From Saccharibacillus brassicae (GTDB lineage: Bacteria > Bacillota > Bacilli > Paenibacillales > Paenibacillaceae), in NCBI RefSeq assembly GCF_006542275.1, contig NZ_CP041217.1, forward strand, positions 3,147,501 to 3,211,500: 64,000 nt of DNA. Direction: 5' to 3'. This document shows, piece by piece, positions 52,644-60,975 of this stretch. The position numbers and the translations under genes were made by a program. How positions within the stretch are numbered: position 1 is the stretch's first letter; each line of letters begins with the position of its first letter. Under the pieces are notes generated by a model. The model saw nothing but the letters and a program-made list of their open reading frames with translations. It did no database searches and was not told the origin of the DNA.

Positions 52644-52829
52644 ATGTTGAAAGAAGCGATAGCGATGCTTATGCAAAACAAGAATGCTTGGGTCGAATTC
52701 CAATCGGGACAACTACAGTTTGTCGGGCTTGGAGCAATGGAGCAGCGGGCATTGAAAGAAGTGTTCCAAGAAGGCAAAAACGACAAGGTCTTAAAAAACG
52801 CCAGCCTAGCAGCTTGGGGAGTCGTATAG
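52644..52829 (+). CDS. comX: ComX pheromone precursor
   Basis: 61 residues with GGAGG about 10 nt before the ATG. Like ComX it is a short, Lys/Glu-rich prepeptide (MLKEAIAMLMQNKNAWVE at the start) with a single Trp near the C-terminus, W58, in LAAWGVV. That Trp, followed by Gly, is the expected isoprenylation site. It lies between comQ and comP, which makes the call secure despite the low sequence conservation usual for ComX. Confidence 0.88.
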   Translation: MLKEAIAMLMQNKNAWVEFQSGQLQFVGLGAMEQRALKEVFQEGKNDKVLKNASLAAWGVV

Positions 52830-52854
52830 ATTTCTGTAGGAAATGGAGGATTCC

Positions 52855-55185
52855 ATGTTAAGAAGATGGAAGTGGCCGATTGCCTTATTCATATACATAA
52901 TTATTGTTTTTCAATATTTTTATACCGTTGCGTCAAGTCCAAACATATTTGTTGACGTATTTCGCGAGCTGGATGGTTCCTATCACGTAACATCGATTGG
53001 AGAAGGCGGATGGGGAGAGAAGTACCTCGAAGTCGGTAATCGAATCGCAGCAGTCAATGGTCAAGATCCTTCAGAAAATTATATCGTTGGACGTTACAGC
53101 GAGCTTGAAAGGGTTAAATCGCTCGATATCGTGAATACTCAAGGTGAAAGCCGTCATTATGAATTGGAGCGGCCTCCGTTGTCGGAGACGCTTCAATTTA
53201 TCGGGGTGCCCTTAGCCGCTTCGGTTTTATTTTTAATTTTTGCGGCTGTGCTTTGGAAATACGGACGACTGGACCCTTCCGCTTTTATGCTGGCGCTCTT
53301 TTTCCTGTTTACGGGAGCGGCTTATATCGGCGGGTATACGACTCATAAACTCGAGCCTGTCGGCGATTTGTTATTCCGTTTTCTGTTTTTGATGGTTCCC
53401 GTTGTTTTTATCCATTTCATGAATATGTATTTGAAAAGATTCAACGAATGCTTATTATCTTCTAAATGGATGATTTTCTTTTATGCTTGCTTAAGTTTTG
53501 AGCTTGCCTTACTTTGTATTCGATCATTTGTTAAACTTGAAATTTTGGCTTGGACATCGCCGCTATTCACGCTCTTTTTTGCGATTCCGAACGTCATCGC
53601 CATCATTCAACTGATACGAAAATACAGAAAACATCGAAAAGGCGACCTGGACTCCTTGTTCAAACTGACTTTGATCACGCATATTCTGGCTTTTTCGCCG
53701 TTTATCGTCTTATACAGCCTCCCTCTGTTAATCGGAGCTCCGATCATTTCCGTCGGAACCGCAACAGCCTTTTTATTGGTACTGCCGCTGGCTTACATGT
53801 ATATGCTGATGACCCGTCGGATTTTCGACGTAAATTTCGTATTAAACCGATTTATCTATCATGCTTCGGTGGCCGTATTGCCTTCGGCGATCATGGCGCT
53901 GCTCGGCATGTGGATCGTTCGCAGCGAAGGCCCCAGCGGAATCGGCATAACGAGGATGTTCCTGATTTTTTATCTGGTGCTGGTCATGTTATTGTTCGTC
54001 AAAGAAGCTTTGGACCGCAAACTTCGGCAAGGGAAAGGCGGAACGAGCCTGGATGGGAATTTCGAGCGATTTTCCCACAATATCGCGCGCGTGATGAAGC
54101 GGGCCGATTTGGAACGGGCGCTCGAACAGGAGATCAAGGAAAGCATTCGCATCCCTGCGCTGCAATTTTTCGATTGGGACGCTTCGGTGAATGAAGTATC
54201 GATCGAAAAAATGACGACTGCGGAACGACGCGAGATTGCCGAAGCGCTCCGACGCAAAAACGAGCAGCTCGTTCCCGGTTCGCTGACGATGCTTTCGCGC
54301 GGCGCCTGTCTGGTGATCGGCCGCCGCGGAGATCAAGCATATCTGCTCTGGCTGGACGACAAAGCGGATCATACCCGGTACAACCCCGACGAACGCAATC
54401 GACTGATCACGCTCGCCAACTATAGCGCGATCGTGTTCGAGAATCTTTATCTGGTCGAAGGACTGATCGGCAGTCTGGAAGCGGAAATGAAGAAGCATGG
54501 CGAGACGCCGGGCTGGGTGCTGCGCCTGATCTTTAATCTTTCGGAGAACGAACGAAGACGGCTTGCTTCCGACCTGCACGACTCCGCGCTTCAGGACCAG
54601 ATCATTTGGCTGCGCCGCTTGGAGACCGCGATCGTAGATTACGAGATGAGCGGCTTGCTGAAAGCCGAGCTGGATCGGATCAAAGAAGGGTTGTTGGACG
54701 TTATTCATCAGATTCGGGAGACTTGCAACGAGCTTCGTCCGCCGCTCTTGATAGAGATGGGACTGGAACAGTCGCTTGAACAGCTGTTCACTGAAGCCCA
54801 GATGAGAGCCGATTATATCGTTGATTTTCAGGCCAACAATATAGGCGGTGTCCTCGACGACGAGCAGACGCTGGCGATTTACCGGATTACCCAGGAATTG
54901 CTGCGCAATGCGGATAAGCACGCGGATGCTTCGAAAGTGGAAATCTCCATGTTCGCCGACGAAGAAGCATTTTATTATCGCTATCGGGACGACGGGGTGG
55001 GCATGAATGAAGCAGACGCGGCGGACTCATTCAGCCATATGGGACTTGCCGGCATGAAAGAAAGAGTCCGAAGCTTCGAAGGAACGTTCGACTGGCATTC
55101 GCAACCGGGAGCCGGCATGGAAACGGAGATTATTATCCCGCTTAAGCCGCGTTCTGATTTTTCATATAAGGAGGCCGTTCAATGA
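52855..55185 (+). CDS. comP: ComP sensor histidine kinase
   Basis: 776 residues from the ATG at 52855 (GGAGG 5 nt upstream); the ATG at 52843 precedes that site. A first membrane helix, an extracellular PDZ-like domain (about 30-110, DGSYHVTSIGEGG), then a run of about eight membrane helices (about 115-390). The cytoplasmic part carries a HisKA_3 H-box NERRRLASDLHDSALQDQ with H575, the ATPase N-box TQELLRNADKHAD and the G-box DDGVGMNEAD. It senses mature ComX and phosphorylates ComA. Overlaps comA by 4 bp. Confidence 0.92.
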   Translation: MLRRWKWPIALFIYIIIVFQYFYTVASSPNIFVDVFRELDGSYHVTSIGEGGWGEKYLEVGNRIAAVNGQDPSENYIVGRYSELERVKSLDIVNTQGESRHYELERPPLSETLQFIGVPLAASVLFLIFAAVLWKYGRLDPSAFMLALFFLFTGAAYIGGYTTHKLEPVGDLLFRFLFLMVPVVFIHFMNMYLKRFNECLLSSKWMIFFYACLSFELALLCIRSFVKLEILAWTSPLFTLFFAIPNVIAIIQLIRKYRKHRKGDLDSLFKLTLITHILAFSPFIVLYSLPLLIGAPIISVGTATAFLLVLPLAYMYMLMTRRIFDVNFVLNRFIYHASVAVLPSAIMALLGMWIVRSEGPSGIGITRMFLIFYLVLVMLLFVKEALDRKLRQGKGGTSLDGNFERFSHNIARVMKRADLERALEQEIKESIRIPALQFFDWDASVNEVSIEKMTTAERREIAEALRRKNEQLVPGSLTMLSRGACLVIGRRGDQAYLLWLDDKADHTRYNPDERNRLITLANYSAIVFENLYLVEGLIGSLEAEMKKHGETPGWVLRLIFNLSENERRRLASDLHDSALQDQIIWLRRLETAIVDYEMSGLLKAELDRIKEGLLDVIHQIRETCNELRPPLLIEMGLEQSLEQLFTEAQMRADYIVDFQANNIGGVLDDEQTLAIYRITQELLRNADKHADASKVEISMFADEEAFYYRYRDDGVGMNEADAADSFSHMGLAGMKERVRSFEGTFDWHSQPGAGMETEIIIPLKPRSDFSYKEAVQ

Positions 55186-55838
55186 TTAAAATTTTGCTGG
55201 TCGACGACCACCCTTCCGTAGGGGAAGGAACCAAGCTGCTGTTGGAGCAGGACCCCGAAGTTCGCGTGACCTCGCTGTCTTTGCCGATGGAAGCGTTAGA
55301 GCTGCTGCAAACGGAAGAATTCGATATTTTGCTTTTCGATCTGAATATGCCGGGTATCAGCGGACTGGAGCTGACGAAGCGGGTCGTGACCGCGCAGCCG
55401 GACAGCCGGGTGCTGATCTATACCGGATACGACATCAGTCCGCACTTTAATGTGCTGATCGATTCCGGCGTCTCGGGCTTCGTCAGCAAGACTGCCAGCC
55501 GGGAGCAGCTGCTTACGGCGATCCGGTGCGTAATGCGCGACGAGGCCGTGATTCCCGTGCAGCTGCTTCGCCAGCTTCGGCGCAGCGATATTCGCGTCTC
55601 TACGCGGGAAGACAACACGCTCGAAACGGTCTCGATCAACGAACGCGAGCAGGAGATTTTGCAGGAAGTCGCCAGCGGACGAAGCAACAAAGACATTGCC
55701 GCCAAGCTGCTGATGAGCCAGCGTACCGTCGAATACAGCTTAACGCGCGTGTTCGAAAAGCTCGGCGTGCGTTCGCGTTCCGAAGCGATCGCCGAAGCGA
55801 GACGAATCGGACTATTGTCCGAGAATACGATTTTTTAG
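55182..55838 (+). CDS. comA: ComA response regulator
   Basis: 218 residues. Receiver domain with phospho-acceptor D53 in LLFDLNMPGISG and a C-terminal LuxR-type HTH (INEREQEILQEVASGRSNK, then SQRTVEYSLTRVFEKLGVRS), closely matching B. subtilis ComA in the VEYSL recognition region. That region's similarity supports use of TTGCGG/CCGCAA boxes, which indeed occur at three nearby promoters. AAGGAGG ribosome site. Confidence 0.93.
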   Translation: MIKILLVDDHPSVGEGTKLLLEQDPEVRVTSLSLPMEALELLQTEEFDILLFDLNMPGISGLELTKRVVTAQPDSRVLIYTGYDISPHFNVLIDSGVSGFVSKTASREQLLTAIRCVMRDEAVIPVQLLRQLRRSDIRVSTREDNTLETVSINEREQEILQEVASGRSNKDIAAKLLMSQRTVEYSLTRVFEKLGVRSRSEAIAEARRIGLLSENTIF

Positions 55839-56240
55839 TGTTACGGTAACTTGGGACAAGTCACCATCGGCTTACCTCAGACGAGCATAATCTTGCGCTT
55901 GCGAAGCGCTGCGAGCACGTTGAACCCGTCTCGATAGGAGACGGGTTCAACGCGTCGAGAAAGTCCAACGTAGCCGGAAGCGAGAAAATTCTGCTAAACA
56001 TTCAATCTTTTTCTCGATTTCAACACGCGATCGGAACGGAATTTTTCTCGGAGTCTTCTCGCTTCCCGTACTCACGTGACTTTTTCGACAGCCTAGTAGC
56101 TTGACCGAATCAAATCTGAGGTTTGCGTTCATCGGAAACACGCACGGTTCAAGCGGGTTTTCGAGGGGCGTAAACTAGCATCGCCGAGAACGAAAATTCA
56201 GCACAATCTACGTCCATTGAGGTTTGAAGACACGCCTTAG
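55839..56240. other. Non-coding region after comA, possible mobile-element remnant
   Basis: No convincing gene. It holds a perfect 15-bp stem with 5-nt loop (55918-55952, CGTTGAACCCGTCTC arm) lacking a T tail, and GACTTTTTCGACAGCC (about 56079-56094), which resembles sequence at the ends of some transposase genes. The minus strand gives a short basic ORF (55947-56141) without a ribosome site. I suspect a decayed insertion sequence. Confidence 0.35.
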
Positions 56241-56269
56241 CCCCATCTCCTATCGAGGCGGGGTTTTTG
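56241..56269 (+). terminator. Terminator upstream of the second exporter operon
   Basis: CCCCATCTC-CTATC-GAGGCGGGG (one mismatch, one G-U pair) followed by T5. It would isolate the exporter from comA readthrough. Confidence 0.65.
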
Positions 56270-56309
56270 TCCTGTTTTCAAAAGTGCGTACCTACCGAAA
56301 AACAGTCTT

Positions 56310-56394
56310 TGCGGACCGCAAAAGAAAGAACGGCGATTTGCGGGAATTACGGAGTCGGTTGTCGTTTTCTCCTCGAAAATAGGCTGGTATAGTG
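56310..56394 (+). promoter_or_regulatory. ComA-type promoter of the second ABC-2 exporter operon
   Basis: A perfect palindrome TTGCGG-A-CCGCAA (56310-56322), TTGCGGGAATT from 56339, and TGGTATAGT with the -10 at 56389-56394, again 50 nt after 56339. GGTTGTCGTTT, GCTGGTATAGTGAAATC and AAGCCAA are shared with the comX promoter. Confidence 0.7.
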
Positions 56395-56509
56395 AAATCA
56401 AGCCAAGAGGCGCCGTACTTGTTCAGCAGTTTTTCTCACTTAAATAGTCGGTTTACGTACATCTGATCAAGACAAGATATCAGTTATCATTTCGGAAGGA
56501 GCGAGTAAA

Positions 56510-57406
56510 GTGACACTTTCAATCAATCAATTGGGCAAGCAATACGGAGGCCATTACGTGGTCGACAATGTAACGTTAGAGGTTAAAGCCGGAGAAGCGT
56601 TCGGGCTGCTTGGCGGAAACGGGGCAGGCAAGACGACGACGATTCGTTCGGTGCTGGGACTTCTCGAATATGACCGGGGCGAGGTACTCTGGAACGGCAA
56701 GTCGTTTCTGGAAAATCGTCCGAGCATCGGCTATCTGCCGGAAGAGCGAGGATTGTATCCGAAAGAAACGGTGAGCGAGCAGCTTACATATCTGGCCCGT
56801 CTGGAGGGAATGAAGAAAGGCGAAGCGCAGAAGGCTCTTAAGGGTTGGTTGGAACGTCTCGGCATTGCGGAGCATGAGCATAAGCGGGTCGAGCAGCTGT
56901 CGAAAGGCAATCAGCAGAAGGTGCAAATCATTTCGGCGCTGATTCATGACCCTGAACTGGTGATTCTGGATGAGCCGTTCAGCGGACTTGATCCGGTCAA
57001 TGCGGATATGCTGGCCTCGGTAGTCAAGGAGCAGATTGAACTCGGGAAAGCTGTGGTTTTCTGCAGTCACCAGATGATGCAGGTCGAGCAGTTTTGCGAA
57101 AACATCTGCATTATGAAAAAAGGGCAGATGCGACTGAACGGAAGCTTGTCCGATATCAAAAGTTCATACGGTCGCAACAATCTCATTCTGCGAAGCGACG
57201 CGGATCTGACGCCTTTCCTTGAAGAAAAGGGGTTGTCGGATATCCGTCGCAATGCGCAAGAATGGACAATCAAGGTGCAGGGAGAACAGCAAGCCCATGC
57301 GCTGATGCGCGAACTCGGTCAGTCCGGGATACCGATGCTCAAGTTCGAACTCAAGGAACCTTCGCTGCATGAAATCTTTATTGAAAAGGTGGGAGAAGCG
57401 GTATGA
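56510..57406 (+). CDS. ABC transporter ATP-binding protein, copy 2 (NatA/YhaQ-like)
   Basis: 298 residues, GTG start with GGAAGGAGCG upstream. Walker A GGNGAGKTTT, signature LSKGNQQKVQ and Walker B LVILDEPFSGLDP are all intact. Strongly similar to the ATPase at 37420 along its full length. It lies downstream of the ComA-type promoter, so it should be induced with the RiPP; export of or immunity to the peptide is the likely role (inference). Confidence 0.93.
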   Translation: MTLSINQLGKQYGGHYVVDNVTLEVKAGEAFGLLGGNGAGKTTTIRSVLGLLEYDRGEVLWNGKSFLENRPSIGYLPEERGLYPKETVSEQLTYLARLEGMKKGEAQKALKGWLERLGIAEHEHKRVEQLSKGNQQKVQIISALIHDPELVILDEPFSGLDPVNADMLASVVKEQIELGKAVVFCSHQMMQVEQFCENICIMKKGQMRLNGSLSDIKSSYGRNNLILRSDADLTPFLEEKGLSDIRRNAQEWTIKVQGEQQAHALMRELGQSGIPMLKFELKEPSLHEIFIEKVGEAV

Positions 57407-58701
57407 AACCATTCGGAATTATATTCGGACATTCGTTCAAGGGGCGCGTCCGCTCCAAGTCCTTCACATGGATGACCTTATTGTTGGTAGCTGTCATTGC
57501 AGCGATCGTGGTAGTCCCGAAATTCCTTGGCGGTCAAGCGCTGACGCAGGGTACGGTTGCTGTTGTTAACAACTCGTCGCTGCCGGTTCAAGCCGACGAG
57601 CTGGCCTCGACCGTCTCGCCGATCTATGAATGGGACATGGTGCAGCAGAGTGAACTTGCGGCTCAACAAAAGCTGCTGCAAAGCGAAGATTTAGCCGCGA
57701 TCGTTGTTATTGAACGAAGCGCGGACGCTGCTGCGGCTCCGCAAATCACATTGTCGGTCAATCGGCAGGATGATGTGACTTTTGCATCGAATCTGTCGGC
57801 CTACGTGGAGCGTCTGAACGTGAGCGACCGCGTGGAATCACTGGGATTAACGACTGAGCAGGCGACTGCGTTAACGGTACAGCCGATTTTTGAATTGAAC
57901 GAGCTGAATGCCGGAGCCAAGTCGTTGACCGAGACCTATCTGCCGATTTATGCGTTGTTGATGCTGATGTTCTTCATGATCTATTTGTTCGCCGGAAATG
58001 TCGCAACTTCGGTCTCCGTGGAAAAAGGCTCGCGCATTCAAGAAATTCTGATTACGAAAGTCAGTCCCGTACAGCTGTTGGCAGGAAAAGTATTGGGCGT
58101 AGGGCTGGCGGGTATCCTGCAGTTTGCGATCGTTCTCGGCTCGGGTGCTCTATTGCTGACATTCAGCGGGACGGGCGAAAGCCTATCGCTGGCCGGACTA
58201 TCCTTCGACTTATCGGTGTTTAATGGGAAAATGATCGTTGTGGCTGCTCTGATGTTCGTACTGGGTTACTTCTTCTATTCGACTTTGTTTGCGGCAGCCG
58301 GTTCGATTGTCAGCCGCAGCGAAGAAGTCAGTCAAGCGATCATGCCGGTTTCTATGGTACTGATGGCCGGATATTTTCTCGCGATGATCGTGCTTAGCAA
58401 TCCGGATGGAATCTTGGCAGTCGTCTCCTCATACATTCCGTTCTTCACGCCGATGGTTCTGCTGGCCCGGGTGGGTGCTGGCGAACCCGCGCTAATAGAG
58501 ATTGCGTTGCCGATCGTGATTCTCGCCGCATCGACGGTGCTGGTTGGTCTGTTATCGGCCAAAATCTATCGCGGCGGCGTGCTGCTGTACGGACAAAAGC
58601 CTTCGATGGTGACGATGCTCAAGATGCTGGGTTCCACAGAGAAGAAAGCTTCCCGTTCGCAGTCCGGAGCACCCGCTCCCGGCGCGAAAGACGCCGCTTA
58701 A
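57403..58701 (+). CDS. ABC-2 type permease, copy 2 (NatB/YhaP-like)
   Basis: 432 residues, the same length as copy 1 at 38313. One N-terminal helix, an extracytoplasmic domain, then five or six membrane helices, with GNVATSVSVEKGSRIQEIL conserved exactly. The extracytoplasmic domain differs most between the copies, which may reflect different cargo. Overlaps the ATPase gene by 4 bp. Confidence 0.9.
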   Translation: MKPFGIIFGHSFKGRVRSKSFTWMTLLLVAVIAAIVVVPKFLGGQALTQGTVAVVNNSSLPVQADELASTVSPIYEWDMVQQSELAAQQKLLQSEDLAAIVVIERSADAAAAPQITLSVNRQDDVTFASNLSAYVERLNVSDRVESLGLTTEQATALTVQPIFELNELNAGAKSLTETYLPIYALLMLMFFMIYLFAGNVATSVSVEKGSRIQEILITKVSPVQLLAGKVLGVGLAGILQFAIVLGSGALLLTFSGTGESLSLAGLSFDLSVFNGKMIVVAALMFVLGYFFYSTLFAAAGSIVSRSEEVSQAIMPVSMVLMAGYFLAMIVLSNPDGILAVVSSYIPFFTPMVLLARVGAGEPALIEIALPIVILAASTVLVGLLSAKIYRGGVLLYGQKPSMVTMLKMLGSTEKKASRSQSGAPAPGAKDAA

Positions 58702-58806
58702 GCCGGAGTTATCCGCTTGTCGTTTCGTTCGCTCCCAAGTGTATACCGTTGGAATCCGCTTCGAATCGCTCGGCTGCACATTCCGAATGCCAAAGAGGAG
58801 TCGATT

Positions 58807-59061
58807 ATGCTTAGAAAATTCGTACCGCTGCTGCTCGGAGCCGTTATCGGCCTGCTTGTCGGTTGGCGGGAGGTCCGCTTGTTCGAAGAGGGAAGCGGAG
58901 AGATCAAAGCGATACGCGGCGCCGCCGGAGCTTTCGGTGCCTGGACGCCGGTAATCGTGCTGGCGGCCGATCCGGGCGCAGGGTATCGTCAGTCCTTCCG
59001 GTCCGGCATGCAGTCTGCTCGCAGGATGGACCGTGCTGATCCAGGGCGAGCGCATGGATGA
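58807..59061 (+). CDS. Small membrane-protein ORF after ABC-2 operon 2 (possibly frameshifted)
   Basis: 84 residues with AGAGGAG 6 nt before the ATG. It opens MLRKFVPLLLGAVIGLLVGW, one membrane helix, like the ORF after the first exporter. After about residue 55 the frame turns low quality, while the +1 frame continues as a protein-like tail (SLLAGWTVLIQGERMDEDK), so a frameshift is possible. Position after both exporter copies suggests an accessory subunit. Function unknown. Confidence 0.4.
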   Translation: MLRKFVPLLLGAVIGLLVGWREVRLFEEGSGEIKAIRGAAGAFGAWTPVIVLAADPGAGYRQSFRSGMQSARRMDRADPGRAHG

Positions 59062-59230
59062 AGACAAGCTTACATTTTTGCGAAAAGAGAGCTCGCTCTG
59101 CCTGTAGGAGGTTGCCGGAAGGCAGACGAAACCGGCGGTGCAGGCCTGGAGCTGAATGATCTGTACCTGCTGTACGAAGAACAGCAGCTCCGCCGAGGCG
59201 GGCTGCTGAACAATGAAGGAGGAATCTGAT

Positions 59231-59425
59231 ATGTATGAATACAAATTCGTCAAAGTGGAACTCAGCAGCTTCAAACGGGACCCGAAAGAGCCCTACCACG
59301 ACATCGTGCATCAGTATGCGGCGGAGGGCTGGAGATTGAATCAGATCTTCGCCCCGGCGATCTCGGGTTACGGTATCGCGACGTTCTACGAGCTGATCTT
59401 CGAACGGTTCGTGCCGGAAGCGTAA
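59231..59425 (+). CDS. DUF4177 domain protein
   Basis: 64 residues from the ATG at 59231 (AAGGAGGAA upstream). It matches the small DUF4177 fold: [14 protein letters not shown] at the start, [16 protein letters not shown] in the middle and FYELIFERF at the end. Function of the family is unknown. It follows the small ORF at 58807 on the same strand. Confidence 0.8.
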   Translation: MYEYKFVKVELSSFKRDPKEPYHDIVHQYAAEGWRLNQIFAPAISGYGIATFYELIFERFVPEA

Positions 59426-59500
59426 GCAAGGGAACGCGCGGGCTTTGATCGAGGTCATCGGGGCTATTGAAGTCGTTGCAGCGTAAGTCTTCTCCCGCGC

Positions 59501-59857
59501 CTACGCTTCGGCCAATGTGCGGTAAGACGCGATCTTGAACGTCAGCATCTCGTCCGCGTCCTGAAGCGTCTGCATCTGCGCCCGAATGGAGCGCTGGTGC
59601 TCGGCCAGCAGGTTTAGGCGGTCGCCCGCCGTCTGTTCGCCTTCGATCACGAGGGAAGCGTACTTCTTGATCGAAGCGATCGGCATCCGCGTTTCCTTGA
59701 GCTTGATGACGAACTGCAGCCATTTGATATGCGATTCGTCGTACCTTCTGTCGCCTCCGGCATCCCGGAGCGGACGAACGATTTCTTCTTTTTCATAATA
59801 CCGGAGCGTATGCGCGCTGATACCGAGCAGTTCCGCCGTTTCGCCGATCGTGTACAT
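59501..59857 (-). CDS. MerR-family transcriptional regulator
   Basis: 118 residues from the ATG at 59857 (GGAGGG upstream). N-terminal winged HTH (MYTIGETAELLGISAHTLRY, then YEKEEIVRPLRDAGGDRRY), followed by a dimerising coiled coil (about 75-110). It has no cysteine cluster, so it is not a metal sensor of the classic type. It is divergent from the SDR gene at 59972, whose promoter has the MerR-type 19-bp spacer. Confidence 0.9.
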   Translation of the reverse strand: MYTIGETAELLGISAHTLRYYEKEEIVRPLRDAGGDRRYDESHIKWLQFVIKLKETRMPIASIKKYASLVIEGEQTAGDRLNLLAEHQRSIRAQMQTLQDADEMLTFKIASYRTLAEA

Positions 59858-59883
59858 GTCCGAACCCTCCCTGGAAATTAAAC

Positions 59884-59914
59884 TTGACTTAGAGTTAGCT
59901 CTAATCACTATAAT
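59884..59914 (+). promoter_or_regulatory. MerR-type promoter and operator of the SDR gene
   Basis: TTGACT (59884-59889), a 19-bp spacer, TATAAT (59909-59914). The dyad TTAGAG-TTAG-CTCTAA (59889-59904) sits inside the spacer. An over-long spacer with a central dyad is the standard target of MerR activators. Confidence 0.85.
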
Positions 59915-59971
59915 CAACGCATAGCCCGATCGCAAGACCCAAATTCGATCGGAGCCCCAGGAGGAATATCC

Positions 59972-60745
59972 ATGAAGTATACGGTCATTACCGGCGCCAG
60001 TTCGGGCATCGGGTACGAAGCGGCGCTGGCGTTTGCGGCCCGCGGCAAAAACCTGATTCTGGCGGCGCGCCGCACGGAAGAGTTGGAGCGGCTCAAAGCG
60101 CAGGTCGCGGAGATCGATGCCGGTCTCGACGTCGTGATTCGTACTGTGGACTTGTCCGTCTCGGCCAACGTGCACGAATTTTACGGGAGCCTGGCCGATT
60201 ATTCGATCGAGACGTGGATCAACAACGCCGGTTTCGGCAATTTTGCGTCCGTCGGAGAGCAGCAGCTGCCCAAGATCGAGCAGATGATCCATCTCAATAT
60301 CGAAGCGCTGACGATTCTGTCTTCTCTGTACGTACGCGATTATGCGGAACAAGAAGGCACGCAGATCCTCAACATTTCGTCCGGCGGCGGCTATACGATC
60401 GTGGCCGACGCGGTAACCTACTGCGCGACCAAGTTCTACGTCAGCGCTTTTACCGAAGGACTCGCCCAGGAGTTAAAAGGCAAAAACCTGCCGATGCGCG
60501 CCAAAGTGCTCGCTCCCGCCGCGACAGAGACCGAATTCGCCAAACGTTCTTTTGACGTCGACGAATTCGAATATGCGGGCCGGGTCGCCAAGTTCCATAC
60601 CGGAGCGCAGATGGCCGGCTTCCTGCTCGACCTGTACGACAGCGAGCACACAGTCGGCATCGTGAACGGCGCGACGTACGATTTCGAACTGAAAGATCCG
60701 ATCTACCCGTACGCCGGCCGAAGCCAGACCGGAAGCCGGGATTAA
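59972..60745 (+). CDS. SDR-family oxidoreductase controlled by MerR-type regulator
   Basis: 257 residues with CAGGAGGA upstream. NAD(P)-binding ITGASSGIGYEAALAFAARG at the start, NNAGFG, catalytic Ser in LNISSGGGY and the Y-xxx-K in VTYCATKFYVSAF. Belongs to the DltE/YqjQ-like short-chain dehydrogenases. Substrate unknown; induction through the divergent MerR gene suggests a stress or xenobiotic role, which is inference. Confidence 0.88.
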   Translation: MKYTVITGASSGIGYEAALAFAARGKNLILAARRTEELERLKAQVAEIDAGLDVVIRTVDLSVSANVHEFYGSLADYSIETWINNAGFGNFASVGEQQLPKIEQMIHLNIEALTILSSLYVRDYAEQEGTQILNISSGGGYTIVADAVTYCATKFYVSAFTEGLAQELKGKNLPMRAKVLAPAATETEFAKRSFDVDEFEYAGRVAKFHTGAQMAGFLLDLYDSEHTVGIVNGATYDFELKDPIYPYAGRSQTGSRD

Positions 60746-60841
60746 GCGTTCGGGAGCGAAAGCCTTCTATATGAAGCAAACGGTCGAAGCGAGAGATTGA
60801 AGCAAACGAAGACGCGAAAAGACGGATCGAAAAGACAGATC

Positions 60842-60888
60842 AAAACAGCCGCAGGCCCTTTTGAGGGGATGCGGCTGTTTGTTTTTTT
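60842..60888 (+). terminator. Terminator of the SDR gene
   Basis: AAACAGCCGCA and TGCGGCTGTTT arms with an inner CCC/GGG-type pairing, then GT7. Confidence 0.88.
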
Positions 60889-60975
60889 AAACGAAATTTA
60901 AACTTGGGCCACTCCTTCCTTTAACCTGGCGTCTCTATCATAAGAAGCAACGATAACGAACAAGAGGTGAGGGAC

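Noticed and set aside
55947-56141. Minus-strand 64-residue basic ORF as a gene
   Set aside because: No ribosome site and overlap with hairpin sequence; more likely a remnant or chance frame.
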